DNA from: Rhizobium sp. ICMP 5592
GTDB taxonomy: Bacteria; Pseudomonadota; Alphaproteobacteria; Rhizobiales; Rhizobiaceae
Length of the DNA: 64,000 nucleotides
Assembly: GCF_009498525.1 (NCBI RefSeq)
Contig: NZ_QSNT01000003.1
Coordinates: 637,977-701,976, forward strand
Direction: 5' to 3'
Shown here piece after piece: positions 25,217-34,450 of this stretch (the stretch's first letter is position 1; the number at the start of each line of letters is the position of its first letter). The notes under the pieces are model-generated. The model worked only from the letters and a program-made list of their open reading frames with translations, ran no database searches and was not told the DNA's origin. Position numbers and translations under genes: made by a program.

Positions 25217-26395
25217 TCAGCTCCAGCCGCCGCCATAGGTGCGATAGAAGATGTGCATGCCGATGCGGCCGACCTTCACCATCTCGGCGGCCCATTTCGG
25301 CCTGACATAGACGGCATGGTAATGTGTGGCCGAGCCGACTTCCGGCAGCCAGATCCTGCCGGCGGTCACGGCCATGGCGACCTGACGGGCAATCCGCCAA
25401 TGTTCCGGCGAATTGACGCGCTCCTTGACGTTGTCGCAGGCGAAGGAAAACTGGCAGGCATTGTGCCAGTCGTCGTTCTGGTAGACGACGCCGCAAATGG
25501 TTTTCGGATAGGCGGGATTGCGGACGCGGTTGAGGATGACCTGAGCGACGGCCGCCTGCCCTTTCACCGATTCCCCGCGCGCCTCGAAATAGATGCCGGT
25601 CGCCAGACATTGCTGTTCGTCGGAGGAAAAGACCGAGGGCGGCAGGACGCTCGCGGCCCAGGCATGATCCTGCGGCCCGATCTGCGGCACGAAGCGGCCC
25701 TCATTGTCCTGGTCTTTGGCCAGGATCGAATCGAAGGGGGAAACGTTGGCATAGTCCGGCGACGGCGAAGCGTAGGCGGCGGCGAGAACATCCGCATCCT
25801 GGCTGGTCACCAGGCTCGCCAGATAGGACGGCACGCTATTGTCCGGCTTCGGCGGCTCCTTCTTATAGAAGGCCGTGGCGATCTGGATTTCCTTGCCGCC
25901 GATCCTGGGCTTCAGGAAAGCGGTTCTGTCCTTGCTGTCCAGTTCCGGACGGAGCAGCATGCTCTGGCGCTGCAACACGGAACCGGCGGAGAAATCCTTT
26001 GGTGGCTGCATCGGCGCGACGGCGACCACCCGGCCCTTCTTATCCTCGCGATTGATACGCTCTTCGTCCGGCTTGGGGTCACTCCCCTTCTGCTCCGACA
26101 GGAAGGCGACCCGGCGGCCGTCCGGCAAGACGAGACCGCCATCGCCGACGGCTGCCGCGGTCGACGCATCACCGAAGGCAAGTTCGGCGTGATGCGTCGA
26201 GCCGGCCGGAGAATTGGTGATCACCATGCGCCAGTTGCTGCCGCCCCTATCGAGGCCCGATAAAAGGCCGGCGAGGTCGGCATAGGCCGCAGTCGACGGA
26301 AAGATCATCCATGCGCAGAGCCCGAAGACGGCAGGAGACGTCCAATTTTTCGGCAACAGGCCAAATTTGCGGAAAGCACGACGCGGACGAAGCAA
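25217..26395 (-). CDS. SleB-type cell wall hydrolase
   Basis: About 392 residues. An N-terminal hydrophobic stretch (AVFGLCAWMIFPSTAAYA) acts as signal peptide or anchor. The C-terminal 130 residues form the Hydrolase_2/SleB domain: CLATGIYFEARGESVKGQAA with the probable catalytic Glu, VILNRVRNPAYPKTICGVVY, CQFSFACD, and SATHYHAVYVRPKW. Such enzymes cut peptidoglycan glycan strands. The middle (about 60-250) is low-complexity and charged with no domain I recognise. The frame begins with TTG at 26395; no ATG gives the full signal peptide, so the exact start is uncertain. Confidence 0.85.
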   Translation of the reverse strand: MLRPRRAFRKFGLLPKNWTSPAVFGLCAWMIFPSTAAYADLAGLLSGLDRGGSNWRMVITNSPAGSTHHAELAFGDASTAAAVGDGGLVLPDGRRVAFLSEQKGSDPKPDEERINREDKKGRVVAVAPMQPPKDFSAGSVLQRQSMLLRPELDSKDRTAFLKPRIGGKEIQIATAFYKKEPPKPDNSVPSYLASLVTSQDADVLAAAYASPSPDYANVSPFDSILAKDQDNEGRFVPQIGPQDHAWAASVLPPSVFSSDEQQCLATGIYFEARGESVKGQAAVAQVILNRVRNPAYPKTICGVVYQNDDWHNACQFSFACDNVKERVNSPEHWRIARQVAMAVTAGRIWLPEVGSATHYHAVYVRPKWAAEMVKVGRIGMHIFYRTYGGGWS

Positions 26396-26504
26396 TACCG
26401 GACTCCAAACGGCACTCGGGACTAGGAGCCGGAATAATCTCCCATTAACCTTGATGGATGGTTAATTTAGGCTTTTGCATGGCCGCGGATACATTCTGAA
26501 AGCC

Positions 26505-26542
26505 CGCAAGCAAAAGGCCCGGCGGAAATCCACCGGGCCTTT
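26505..26542 (-). terminator. Rho-independent terminator of kup
   Basis: A perfect 10-base stem AAAGGCCCGG/CCGGGCCTTT with a 10-base loop follows the kup stop by 24 bases; on the minus strand it runs into CCTTTTGCTTGC. Confidence 0.8.
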
Positions 26543-26566
26543 GACAAAACAGCGATGATGCCTGCG

Positions 26567-28468
26567 TCAGATAATGACGTGCGAGCCCAGTTCCACCACC
26601 CGATTGGCCGGCAGGCGGAAGTAGTCGGAGGGGTCGGTCGCGGCGTTGGCGAGCGCGATATAGAGCCGGTCCTGCCAGTGCGGCATGCCGGACTTGGCGT
26701 CGGGCACCAGCTTGCGGCGGCCGAGATAGAAGGAGGTTGACATGATGTCGAACTTCAGCCCGGTCTTGCGCAAGGTCGCCAGCGCCTGCGAGACATTCTG
26801 CGATTCCATGAAGCCGAAGCGCAGTTCGACGCGCGAGAAGCGGTCGGAGACCTTCTCGACCGAATAGCGCTCTTCCTGGGCGACACGCGGCTTGTTCGTG
26901 GTGCGGATCGTCAGGATGACGTTCTTATCGTGCAGAACGTGATTGTGCTTCAGATTGTGCAGGAGTGCTGCGGGCGCCGATTCCGGGTCGCTGGTGAGGA
27001 AGATCGCAGTGCCCGGCACATGCGCCGGGGAGTGATCGCTCTTGCGCTCGATCGAGCTGACGAAGGACGATAGCGGGATATCCGTGTGCCGCGTCTTCTC
27101 CATCAGGATCGCGCTGCCGCGGCGCCAGGTCCACATGATCACCGTGAAGGCGGTGGCGATCAGCACCGGAACATAGCCGCCGTCGTGGATCTTCAGCAGG
27201 TTGGCGCCGAGGAAGACGAATTCCAGCAGCAGCAGCGGCGTCAGTACGGCAATCGCCATCGGCAGCGTCCAGTTCCAGCGAACACGGACAAATTCGAAGG
27301 CCATGATCGAGGTGACGACCATGGCACCTGTTACCGAGATACCATAGGCCGTCGCCAGCGCATCCGAAGTCTTGAAGCTCAGCACCAGGAAGATGACGCC
27401 GAAGAAGAGTATGGCGTTGACCGACGGCAGGAAGATCTGGCCGGTATTGGTCTCGGAGGTGATGAGGATTTCCATGCGCGGCAGGAAGCCGAGATGGATG
27501 GCCTGACGCGTCAGCGAGAAGGCGCCGGTGATGACCGCCTGGCTGGCAATAATCGTTGCCATGGTGGCAAGAATGACCACCGGCAGAAGCGCCCAATGCG
27601 GATACATCAGAAAGAACGGATCGGACATGGCGAGCGGCTCGCGCAGCACCAGCGCACCCTGGCCGAGATAGTTCAGCGTCAGCGACGGAAAGACCAGGAC
27701 GAACCAGGCCCACTGGATCGGCCGCCGGCCGAAATGGCCGAGGTCGGCATAAAGCGCTTCGGCGCCGGTGACAGTCAGAAAGACCGCGCCGAGCACGACG
27801 ACGCCCAGAAAGCCCTCGTTCATCAGAAAGTTGACCGCATACCAGGGATTGAGGGCGGCCAGAATGCCGAAATCATCGGAGATATGCATGATGCCGGCGA
27901 CGCCCATGACGATGAACCAGAGCGCCGTGATCGGGCCGAAGAAGCGCGCTACGGCGCCGGTTCCATGCGACTGGATGGCAAAGAGCAGGGCCAGGATCGC
28001 GACCGAGATCGGCACGATATAGTCCGACAGCGTCGGCGTGACCAGTTTCAGACCTTCGACGGCGGAAAGAACCGACAGGGCCGGCGTGATCATCGCATCG
28101 CCGAGAAAGAGCGCGGCCCCCAGAAGCCCCAGCAGCATGAGAACGGCGGTGTGGCCGTTCGCCGTCTTCATCAACAGCGCCAGAAGCGACAGCGTGCCGC
28201 CTTCGCCGTCGTTGTCTGCGCGCAGCAGAAAAAGGACATATTTCATGGTGACGATGATCGTCAGCGCCCAGAACATCAGCGACACAAGGCTGATGACCTC
28301 GCCGCGCGTCAGACCGTCGGCGGCCACCGGCTTCAGCGCCTCGCGAAAGGCGTAAAGCGGGCTCGTTCCGATATCGCCATACACAACGCCGATAGACCCG
28401 ACGGCGAGGTAGGACAGCTTGCGTATGCTCATTTTCCCGTCGGGAGAATGATGGGTTTCGTCAGACAT
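26567..28468 (-). CDS. kup: Potassium transport system protein Kup
   Basis: A 633-residue KUP/HAK/KT potassium-proton symporter. The N-terminus LSYLAVGSIGVVYGDIGTSP is the family signature, followed by about 12 membrane helices to residue 440 (for example ADLGHFGRRPIQWAWF, a conserved KUP motif) and a cytoplasmic C-terminal domain with LTSDPESAPAALLHNLKHNH. No clear ribosome site precedes ATG 28468. It lies 17 bases after corA and is probably cotranscribed, giving an operon for potassium and magnesium uptake. Rhizobia often carry several kup copies. Confidence 0.95.
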   Translation of the reverse strand: MSDETHHSPDGKMSIRKLSYLAVGSIGVVYGDIGTSPLYAFREALKPVAADGLTRGEVISLVSLMFWALTIIVTMKYVLFLLRADNDGEGGTLSLLALLMKTANGHTAVLMLLGLLGAALFLGDAMITPALSVLSAVEGLKLVTPTLSDYIVPISVAILALLFAIQSHGTGAVARFFGPITALWFIVMGVAGIMHISDDFGILAALNPWYAVNFLMNEGFLGVVVLGAVFLTVTGAEALYADLGHFGRRPIQWAWFVLVFPSLTLNYLGQGALVLREPLAMSDPFFLMYPHWALLPVVILATMATIIASQAVITGAFSLTRQAIHLGFLPRMEILITSETNTGQIFLPSVNAILFFGVIFLVLSFKTSDALATAYGISVTGAMVVTSIMAFEFVRVRWNWTLPMAIAVLTPLLLLEFVFLGANLLKIHDGGYVPVLIATAFTVIMWTWRRGSAILMEKTRHTDIPLSSFVSSIERKSDHSPAHVPGTAIFLTSDPESAPAALLHNLKHNHVLHDKNVILTIRTTNKPRVAQEERYSVEKVSDRFSRVELRFGFMESQNVSQALATLRKTGLKFDIMSTSFYLGRRKLVPDAKSGMPHWQDRLYIALANAATDPSDYFRLPANRVVELGSHVII

Positions 28469-28485
28469 TCAGGATCACTAGACTC

Positions 28486-29463
28486 TCAGAGCCAGCCTTT
28501 CCAGCGAAAAAAGAAAAACGGAACGATGGCGGATATCACCATCAGCAACAACGATGCCGGGTAACCGTAGGCGAAATGCAATTCCGGCATGAGCTCGAAG
28601 TTCATACCATAAACCGATGCCACAAGCGTCGGGGGTAGGAAGACCACGGAGGCGATCGAGAAAATCTTGATGATCGAGTTCTGTTCGATATTGATCAGGC
28701 CGAGCGATGCATCCAGGAGGAAGGTAATGTTGCCCGCCACGAAAGAGGCATGCTCGGATAGAGACTGCACATCCCGCGAGACGTTACGGCACAATTCCTT
28801 GGCCTCTTTGTCCTGCTGCATGGCAGGTATGGTATTGAGGAAGACCAAAAGCCGCGACAACGAACTCAGGCTATCCCGCACTTTGCTGATCGTACGATGG
28901 TAGCCTGCAATATCCTTCAGCTTCTCTTCCAGATAGTTTGCCGGACGACGGATTTTCTTCACGCGGTCGCCGAATACATGCGCTGACAATATATCGATGC
29001 CGGCAACCGTTTGTTCAAGAACCTCGGCCGTCCGATCGATAATTGTTTCGAGAAGTTTCGCCAGCAGCGAGATACCCGTCAGTCGGCCTTGCGGAATTCG
29101 CTGCAGGGCAGCGATGAACAGCGCAAAGGATTTCGGCCGGGCATAACGGATCGTGACCAGGCGGTGTCCCGTCAGGATGAAGGCGACGTCGGTCAGCATC
29201 GGCAGATTGGTATCGGCCTTCCACAGCAGCGAAGCCGTCAGGAAGACCGCGTCATTCTCGACATAGAGCCGGGCGGATGGCTCGATATCCTTCATATCCT
29301 CGCGGGTCGGAACCTCGAGCCCGAGCAGACGCTCGATATTGGTTTCCTCTTCGCGAGACGGTTCGACCATGTCGATCCAGACGGCATTGTCTGGCAATTG
29401 GGCAAGCGTCGAAAGGTTTGCCAGTTCGAGCGAGGTACAGTCGGAACAGTAGGCCGTGATCAA
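28486..29463 (-). CDS. corA: CorA-type magnesium/cobalt transporter
   Basis: A 325-residue protein with a soluble N-terminal funnel domain and two C-terminal membrane helices. The signature YGMN follows helix 1 (LPPTLVASVYGMNFE), with LHFAYGYPASLLLMVISAIV as helix 2 and a basic end (FFRWKGWL). The frame starts with TTG at 29463, with GGGAGCG about 8 bases upstream; no suitable ATG is near. First gene of a probable corA-kup operon. Confidence 0.93.
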   Translation of the reverse strand: MITAYCSDCTSLELANLSTLAQLPDNAVWIDMVEPSREEETNIERLLGLEVPTREDMKDIEPSARLYVENDAVFLTASLLWKADTNLPMLTDVAFILTGHRLVTIRYARPKSFALFIAALQRIPQGRLTGISLLAKLLETIIDRTAEVLEQTVAGIDILSAHVFGDRVKKIRRPANYLEEKLKDIAGYHRTISKVRDSLSSLSRLLVFLNTIPAMQQDKEAKELCRNVSRDVQSLSEHASFVAGNITFLLDASLGLINIEQNSIIKIFSIASVVFLPPTLVASVYGMNFELMPELHFAYGYPASLLLMVISAIVPFFFFRWKGWL

Positions 29464-29873
29464 CGCATCGCTCCCGACACGGCGCAGACAAAGCTATAGC
29501 CAAGGCGCTTTATGCGCTCCGACTGCGATCCTACCAATGGCCAATGAAGAAAACTCATAAAACTCCGGGCGTATCCCGCCAAGCCGGCTGGGAATCCGTG
29601 TCCATGCTGATTGCGCTGCTGTACCAATTCTTCGCTCGTCATAAACAACGCCGATCGCTCGGGCGAGACGAAGACATCATGCGGCGGACGGCCATCATCC
29701 AATATGCCCGACCAAATTCACGCCGGCGGCGCATATGCAGCAAAGCGCGCAAAGAATCAAGCCACAACCCCTTCAATGCGCGTTTTCACCGCAGCTTTCC
29801 GATTTGCGAAGTCATAGCACATGATACGGGCAAGGCAATCACACCGATCGTCGCCGGCACGAACCTTCACGAA
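29464..29873. other. Gene-free stretch between corA and apbC
   Basis: Both flanking genes are on the minus strand, so this holds the corA promoter. An 80-codon minus-strand frame (29460-29702) ends on the corA start (TTGA) but has no ribosome site and no family-like sequence. I see no RNA gene, repeat or clear promoter. Confidence 0.5.
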
Positions 29874-31031
29874 TTATTCAAAGACGATGGAGGGTGCGGC
29901 GCGCAGAGGCGTGTTGCTGACCTGCGCCCAGACCTTGGCAGCGATATCGCGATAGATGCCGGCGACGATACCATTGGGATCGGACGCAACCAGCGGCGTG
30001 CCGGCATCGGATGTCTCGCGGATGCCCATGGTCAACGGCACCTCGCCGAGGAAGGGCACACCGATGCGCTCGGCCTCTTTGCGCGCGCCGCCATGACCGA
30101 AGATATCGTAGCGGGCGCCGGTGTCCGGAGCGATGAAATAGCTCATGTTTTCAACGATACCGAGGACGGGGACTTCCACCTTGCGGAACATGTTGAGACC
30201 CTTGCGGGCGTCGATCAGCGCCAGATCCTGCGGCGTCGAGACGATAACGGCGCCGGCAAGCGGCACCTGCTGCGCCATGGTCAGCTGCACATCGCCGGTA
30301 CCCGGCGGCATGTCGACGACGAGAACGTCGAGTTCGCCCCAGGCGACCTCGCGCAGCATCTGCAACAGCGCCGACTGCACCATCGGCCCGCGCCAGATCA
30401 TCGCCGTTTCCTCCTCGACGAGGAAGCCCATCGACATGACCTTGAGGCCGTAATTCTCCATGGGAACGATGATGCGGCCATCGATCTGTGACGGCTTGCC
30501 GGAGATCTTCAAGAGGCGCGGCATAGACGGGCCATAGATATCGGCGTCCAGTATGCCGACGCGCAGGCCGTTGGCCAGCAGTCCGAGGGCAAGGTTGACC
30601 GCCGTGGTCGACTTGCCGACGCCGCCCTTGCCGGAAGCGACGGCGATAATCGCGCCAACACCGGGAACGCCGATCTTGCTGGCGCGGGGCTGCTGTTGCG
30701 GAGCAGGCGCGTGGGAATGAGGATGGGCGTGCGGTTGTGGTTGCGGCGGAGCGGGACGCGCCGTCGGTACACTGCCGGCCTTCTTGTCGGCGGTCAGCGC
30801 GACCATGGCGCCCTTGACGCCGGGCAACTCCTTGATGACGCGCTCGGCGGCAAGGCGCATCGGCTCCAGGTCCTTGGCGCGCTCGGCCGGAACGGTGATG
30901 GAGAAATACACCTTGGCGTCGGAAATGAAGACATCCGACACCATGCCGAGCTCAACGATATTGTGCTCCAGGTCCGGTCCGCGAACGGTCCTCAGCGTAT
31001 CCAGAACCTGTTCCTTGGTGATGCCAGCCAT
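29874..31031 (-). CDS. apbC: ApbC/Mrp-type P-loop ATPase
   Basis: A 385-residue protein. Residues 1-85 are a MIP18/DUF59 domain (KEQVLDTLRTVRGPDLEHNI). A Pro/His-rich linker follows (PPQPQPHAHPHSHAPAPQQQ). Then comes the Mrp/NBP35 ATPase with the deviant Walker A SGKGGVGKSTTAVNLALG, LDADIYGPSMPRL, and VVDMPPGTGDVQLT. The family carries iron-sulfur clusters via a CxxC motif after ENMSYF; here that position reads IAPDTGARYDIFG with no cysteine. Start MAGITKEQ at 31031 was preferred over the ATG six codons upstream. No partner genes adjoin. Confidence 0.9.
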   Translation of the reverse strand: MAGITKEQVLDTLRTVRGPDLEHNIVELGMVSDVFISDAKVYFSITVPAERAKDLEPMRLAAERVIKELPGVKGAMVALTADKKAGSVPTARPAPPQPQPHAHPHSHAPAPQQQPRASKIGVPGVGAIIAVASGKGGVGKSTTAVNLALGLLANGLRVGILDADIYGPSMPRLLKISGKPSQIDGRIIVPMENYGLKVMSMGFLVEEETAMIWRGPMVQSALLQMLREVAWGELDVLVVDMPPGTGDVQLTMAQQVPLAGAVIVSTPQDLALIDARKGLNMFRKVEVPVLGIVENMSYFIAPDTGARYDIFGHGGARKEAERIGVPFLGEVPLTMGIRETSDAGTPLVASDPNGIVAGIYRDIAAKVWAQVSNTPLRAAPSIVFE

Positions 31032-31649
31032 TCCATCCTCACTGCGCAATTTCCATCCTCAGTGCGCCACATCGGGCAAACACTCCGGATCTCTCAGGCT
31101 TAGATAGTGGAGTGGCGGGGCTTCGCCAAACAAAATTGAGGGGAGGATCGACAAAAGTGGCTGAGTTCGTTGCGGCCGGCAGGTCCGCCGGGTTTTATAA
31201 CCCTACCAGCCGCAACGCTCGCTTGGAGACGCAAAAGATTTGCGGGGCCGGGATAAAGCAAAGTCTGGAAAGGAATAGGGCAAGTCGGCGAAAAAACGCT
31301 TCGCAATGTCCGCTGAACTCAAGGACGTGCCAAATAAGCAACAGCCGCCGTCAAGACCTGTCGCCGGGAGAAGCAACGACTATGGTATCGACGACGGCTG
31401 CCTGATCCGCGCGCATTCATTGGCGCTGTTATCAAAGTCCCCTCTGGACCTCTAAATATTGCGAAGCAGAAAGCATGCCAGTTTCAATGAATTGGAAAAG
31501 CCATTATTTTTCAGTTCGTTGACCAAGCATCACCAATTTCGGCCCACAGAGCCCCGCAAACAGCGCGAGCAAATTTTATAGGCAGCGCACAAAATTCGCG
31601 CAGAAAACTGCCCGAATTCCGTCCGGCCTCACACTTGTCTGCATGCTAT
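31032..31649. other. Gene-free stretch of 618 bases upstream of apbC
   Basis: No coding frame here looks real. It contains an imperfect long hairpin with 11-base arms, CAGCCGCCGTC (31342-31352) and GACGACGGCTG (31390-31400), one mismatch, which might belong to a small RNA or be chance. The rest presumably includes the apbC promoter and the 3' flank of the LuxR-type gene. Confidence 0.45.
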
Positions 31650-32387
31650 CTATTTTATCAACCCGACCCGCAACGCCTTGGCGACCGCCTGGGTGCGGTT
31701 GACAGTATCCAGCTTCTTGGTGGCGCGGTTCAGGTAATGATTGACCGTATGCTCCGAGAGCGTGAGGATTTCAGCGATTTCGGCGCTGGTCTTGCCGGCC
31801 GCCGTCCAGTTCAGGCAATCGAGCTCACGGTCGGTCAGCGTATCGACGATACGGACGTCAAGGTTGCGGATTTCGGCGAGCCTGTCGAAGACATGGATCG
31901 CGACATAGCAGAGGTCCTTGGTCTCCTCAGCCGTGAAAGGCTCGCGATCGCCCGAGAGGATGACAGCGCCGCGAATGCCGGATGCATCGTGGGTCGGCAA
32001 ACAAATGCTCCTCGCCATCCGAAAACGTTCGAACAAAGAAGCCCTGAGCTGAATCTTGCTGTCGTCGCGATTGGTGTTTGCCGCGGTGTCGTAGACGAAG
32101 GGCAACGTCGAAACGCGCAGGCGCCGCGACACGGTGCTGTTGCGCAACAGCCCTTCCTGATCATAGACCGTCAGCAGTTCGGCCGGCCAGTTGTTGATCA
32201 CCGAATTGCTCTGCAGCTCGAATGACGTAAGCGACGGCAGGTTCACGACCATGAAAGCCCGGCAACGATAGGCATCGGTCACGCGCTTCATGAAGCGGAA
32301 AACGTCGAACTGAGTTTTCAGACCGGCAATTTCGTCAATGTAATCTTCACCGCGAGGGGACCGTCCTACCTGCACCAATGCTGCCAT
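31650..32387 (-). CDS. LuxR-family transcriptional regulator with autoinducer-binding-type N-terminus
   Basis: A 245-residue protein. The N-terminal 160 residues resemble the autoinducer-binding domain of quorum-sensing LuxR proteins (FDVFRFMKRVTDAYRCRAFM, LPTHDASGIRGAVILSGDR). The C-terminal DNA-binding domain is LTDRELDCLNWTAAGKTSAE with EHTVNHYLNRATKKLDTVNR. There is no luxI homologue in the window, so it is an orphan (solo) LuxR, comparable in layout to VjbR and other rhizobial regulators. Whether it binds acyl-homoserine lactone cannot be told by eye. A TTTACGTAAA palindrome lies just upstream. Confidence 0.9.
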   Translation of the reverse strand: MAALVQVGRSPRGEDYIDEIAGLKTQFDVFRFMKRVTDAYRCRAFMVVNLPSLTSFELQSNSVINNWPAELLTVYDQEGLLRNSTVSRRLRVSTLPFVYDTAANTNRDDSKIQLRASLFERFRMARSICLPTHDASGIRGAVILSGDREPFTAEETKDLCYVAIHVFDRLAEIRNLDVRIVDTLTDRELDCLNWTAAGKTSAEIAEILTLSEHTVNHYLNRATKKLDTVNRTQAVAKALRVGLIK

Positions 32388-32716
32388 CGTCAGTCTTCTT
32401 TACGTAAAGGAGAGACAGGGGAAGAGGTTCAAACTGTTGCCCCCACGCCTCCGGGCCATCACCCGAACGTCGAAACACCGGCGCTCGATGAAATATAAAT
32501 AAAGATCTCGCCCACTGCGGCATTCACCACGACGACGCCCGGTAAAGCATTTCGCCACACTCCCCCCGAAGATGGCCCAGGTATTCGTCAAGAAGTACAG
32601 TTCATCGGCGCTTCTCTACAGAGAATACAGAATAAACGTGTAACCCGCCCTAGGTCCAGTGCACGTAAACGTAAAATCAATGTATTTCGCATGACTGTCG
32701 AGAAAAAGCGGCAAAA
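32388..32716. promoter_or_regulatory. Upstream region of the LuxR-type gene with ACGTAAA elements
   Basis: A perfect 10-base palindrome TTTACGTAAA lies at 32399-32408, 12-21 bases before the regulator's ATG, and a tandem ACGTAAACGTAAA lies at 32663-32675. The shared ACGTAAA unit suggests a binding site, possibly for the regulator itself; this is inference. No gene is seen in these 329 bases. Confidence 0.4.
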
Positions 32717-33502
32717 CTAGCGCTTCGGACCCAGGCGGCTGTGCATATCCTGCATGATCGAGGCCGCAGCAACCCTGACTAGAGGCGCCCATTCCTCCAG
32801 CTTTTCCGGCGTGACGCGATAAGCCGGCCCGGTCACCGAGACGCCGGCCAGCATGTTGCCGTCATCCGAGCGAATCGGCGCGGCGACGCAGCATATGCCA
32901 CTCTCGTGTTCCTCGCGGTCAAAGGCGTAGCCGCGCCTCCTGATAGCGGCGATATCGGCAAGAAGATCCGCTATGCCGCGATGGGTATGCTCGGTATAGG
33001 CGTGAAACTGAAGACCGGCGTGGCTGGCCCCGATGGTGGCGTCGTCCAGCACGGAAAGCGCCGCCTTGCCAACGCCGGTGCAATAGGCTGGTGAGGCGTT
33101 GCCGATCTGCGAATACATTCGCACGGATTGCCTGCCCTCAACCTTGTCGAGATAGATGACCTCGATGCCGCGCAGGACGCCGAGATGCACGGTCTCGCCG
33201 GTCCGCTCCTGCAGAAGACGCAGATGCGGCTCGGCGATCGCACGGAATTCATTGCGTGCCCAGCTGCGCGAGGCGAGGCTCAGGAGCCGGATGCCGGGGA
33301 AATAACGCCCGTCGCGATCGACCTCCAGCAACCCCTCCTCGACCAGGTGCGACAATTGCCGGTGTAGCGTGCCGCGTGGCTGATCGGACAGCGAGAGGAT
33401 GTCGGTGAAGCGCATGGGGTAATCAGAGAGCGCAACGAGATCGAGCAACGCCATGAGCTTACCGAGCGTGCCGGTCTCCCGGACACGGCGGGCATTGCCC
33501 AT
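32717..33502 (-). CDS. IclR-family transcriptional regulator
   Basis: A 261-residue protein from ATG 33502 (MGNARRVRETGTLGKLM), chosen because AGGAAG is 7 bases upstream; a GTG at 33526 would add eight residues. The N-terminal winged helix is ALLDLVALSDYPMRFTDILS with LSDQPRGTLHRQLSHLVEEG. The C-terminal effector domain has the IclR signature GRQSVRMYSQIGNASPAYCT and GICCVAAPIR. It is divergent from the SDR-dgoK-dgoA-lactonase operon and most likely controls it in response to a sugar acid. Confidence 0.94.
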   Translation of the reverse strand: MGNARRVRETGTLGKLMALLDLVALSDYPMRFTDILSLSDQPRGTLHRQLSHLVEEGLLEVDRDGRYFPGIRLLSLASRSWARNEFRAIAEPHLRLLQERTGETVHLGVLRGIEVIYLDKVEGRQSVRMYSQIGNASPAYCTGVGKAALSVLDDATIGASHAGLQFHAYTEHTHRGIADLLADIAAIRRRGYAFDREEHESGICCVAAPIRSDDGNMLAGVSVTGPAYRVTPEKLEEWAPLVRVAAASIMQDMHSRLGPKR

Positions 33503-33610
33503 GGTATCTTCCTGCTTCACATTCACGATCGCCTCATTGTGTCAGCGGCGCTCCGTCACGTCCTTGACATGGCCGAAGGGTAATCCGATAATTCCACATA
33601 GTCAAATTTG

Positions 33611-33627
33611 GTTCCAAATAATGGAAC
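33611..33627. promoter_or_regulatory. Inverted repeat in the IclR/SDR intergenic region, candidate IclR operator
   Basis: Perfect 6-base arms GTTCCA and TGGAAC separated by AATAA, in an otherwise AT-rich segment between the divergent starts at 33502 and 33680. The size and position fit a regulator site for the adjacent IclR protein; not proven. Confidence 0.5.
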
Positions 33628-33679
33628 TTTCAGCAAAGAAACACCAGAATCTATCACCGATCCAGGGAGGGAGAGGAAT

Positions 33680-34450
33680 TTGACCGAGGCACAGGCACAG
33701 TTTCCCGATCTGAAGGATCGCACCGTCCTGATCACCGGCGGCGGCTCCGGCATCGGCGCGGCACTTGTCGAGGCTTTCGCGCAACAGGGCGCCAAGGTCG
33801 CCTTCATCGACATTGCCGAGGAGCCGAGCAAGGCGCTTGCCGCACGGCTATCGGCGCAATCGGCGCATCCTGTCGCCTTCTATCATGCCGACCTGCGCGA
33901 TGTCGGCAATATCAAGAGCGCAGTTGCCGCTGTCGAATCCGATCTCGGCGCGATCGGCGTCCTCGTCAACAATGCCGCCTGGGACGACCGGCACGATTTC
34001 GATACGACGACCGAGGAATACTGGGACAACAGCCAGGCGATCAACCTCAAACAGGTCTTCTTCGTCTCGCAGGCGGCAGCGCCCGGCATGCGGGCTTCCG
34101 GCGGCGGGTCGATCATCAATTTCTCGTCGATCGTCATCAAAATGAACCAGCCGCAGCTCTCGTCCTATGCGACCGCCAAGGCCGGCGTCATTGGCCTGAC
34201 AAAGAGCCTCGCCGGCCGTCTTGGCCCGGAAAACATCCGCGTCAACGCTATCCTGCCGGGCATGGTCGTCACCGAGCGGCAGATGGAACTCTGGCTGACC
34301 GAAGAAGGCATCGCCAAGACGATCGAGCGCCAATGCCTCAAGCATGTCCTGAAGGCGGCAGATCTGGTCGGCCCCACTCTCTTTCTTGCATCCAACTGCT
34401 CGGGCAGCATCACCGCGCAGTCCATCATTGTCGACGGAGGCATATTCTAA
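33680..34450 (+). CDS. Short-chain dehydrogenase/reductase, probable sugar dehydrogenase
   Basis: A 256-residue SDR enzyme. The cofactor motif is TGGGSGIGAALVEAF, with Asp (FIDIAEE) after the second strand, favouring NAD over NADP; VNNAAWD follows, and the catalytic YATAK is present. Start: TTG 33680 after AGGGAGGGAGAGG; the frame opens at 33608 but the upstream part overlaps the candidate operator. Its stop overlaps the dgoK start (TAATG). In this operon the likely reaction is oxidation of D-galactose (or a related aldose) to the lactone, but this rests on context. Confidence 0.88.
   Translation: MTEAQAQFPDLKDRTVLITGGGSGIGAALVEAFAQQGAKVAFIDIAEEPSKALAARLSAQSAHPVAFYHADLRDVGNIKSAVAAVESDLGAIGVLVNNAAWDDRHDFDTTTEEYWDNSQAINLKQVFFVSQAAAPGMRASGGGSIINFSSIVIKMNQPQLSSYATAKAGVIGLTKSLAGRLGPENIRVNAILPGMVVTERQMELWLTEEGIAKTIERQCLKHVLKAADLVGPTLFLASNCSGSITAQSIIVDGGIF

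Noticed and set aside
29460..29702. 80-codon minus-strand frame ending at the corA TTG start
   Set aside because: The TGA/TTG overlap hints at coupling, but there is no ribosome site and no recognisable sequence; it is more likely leader DNA.
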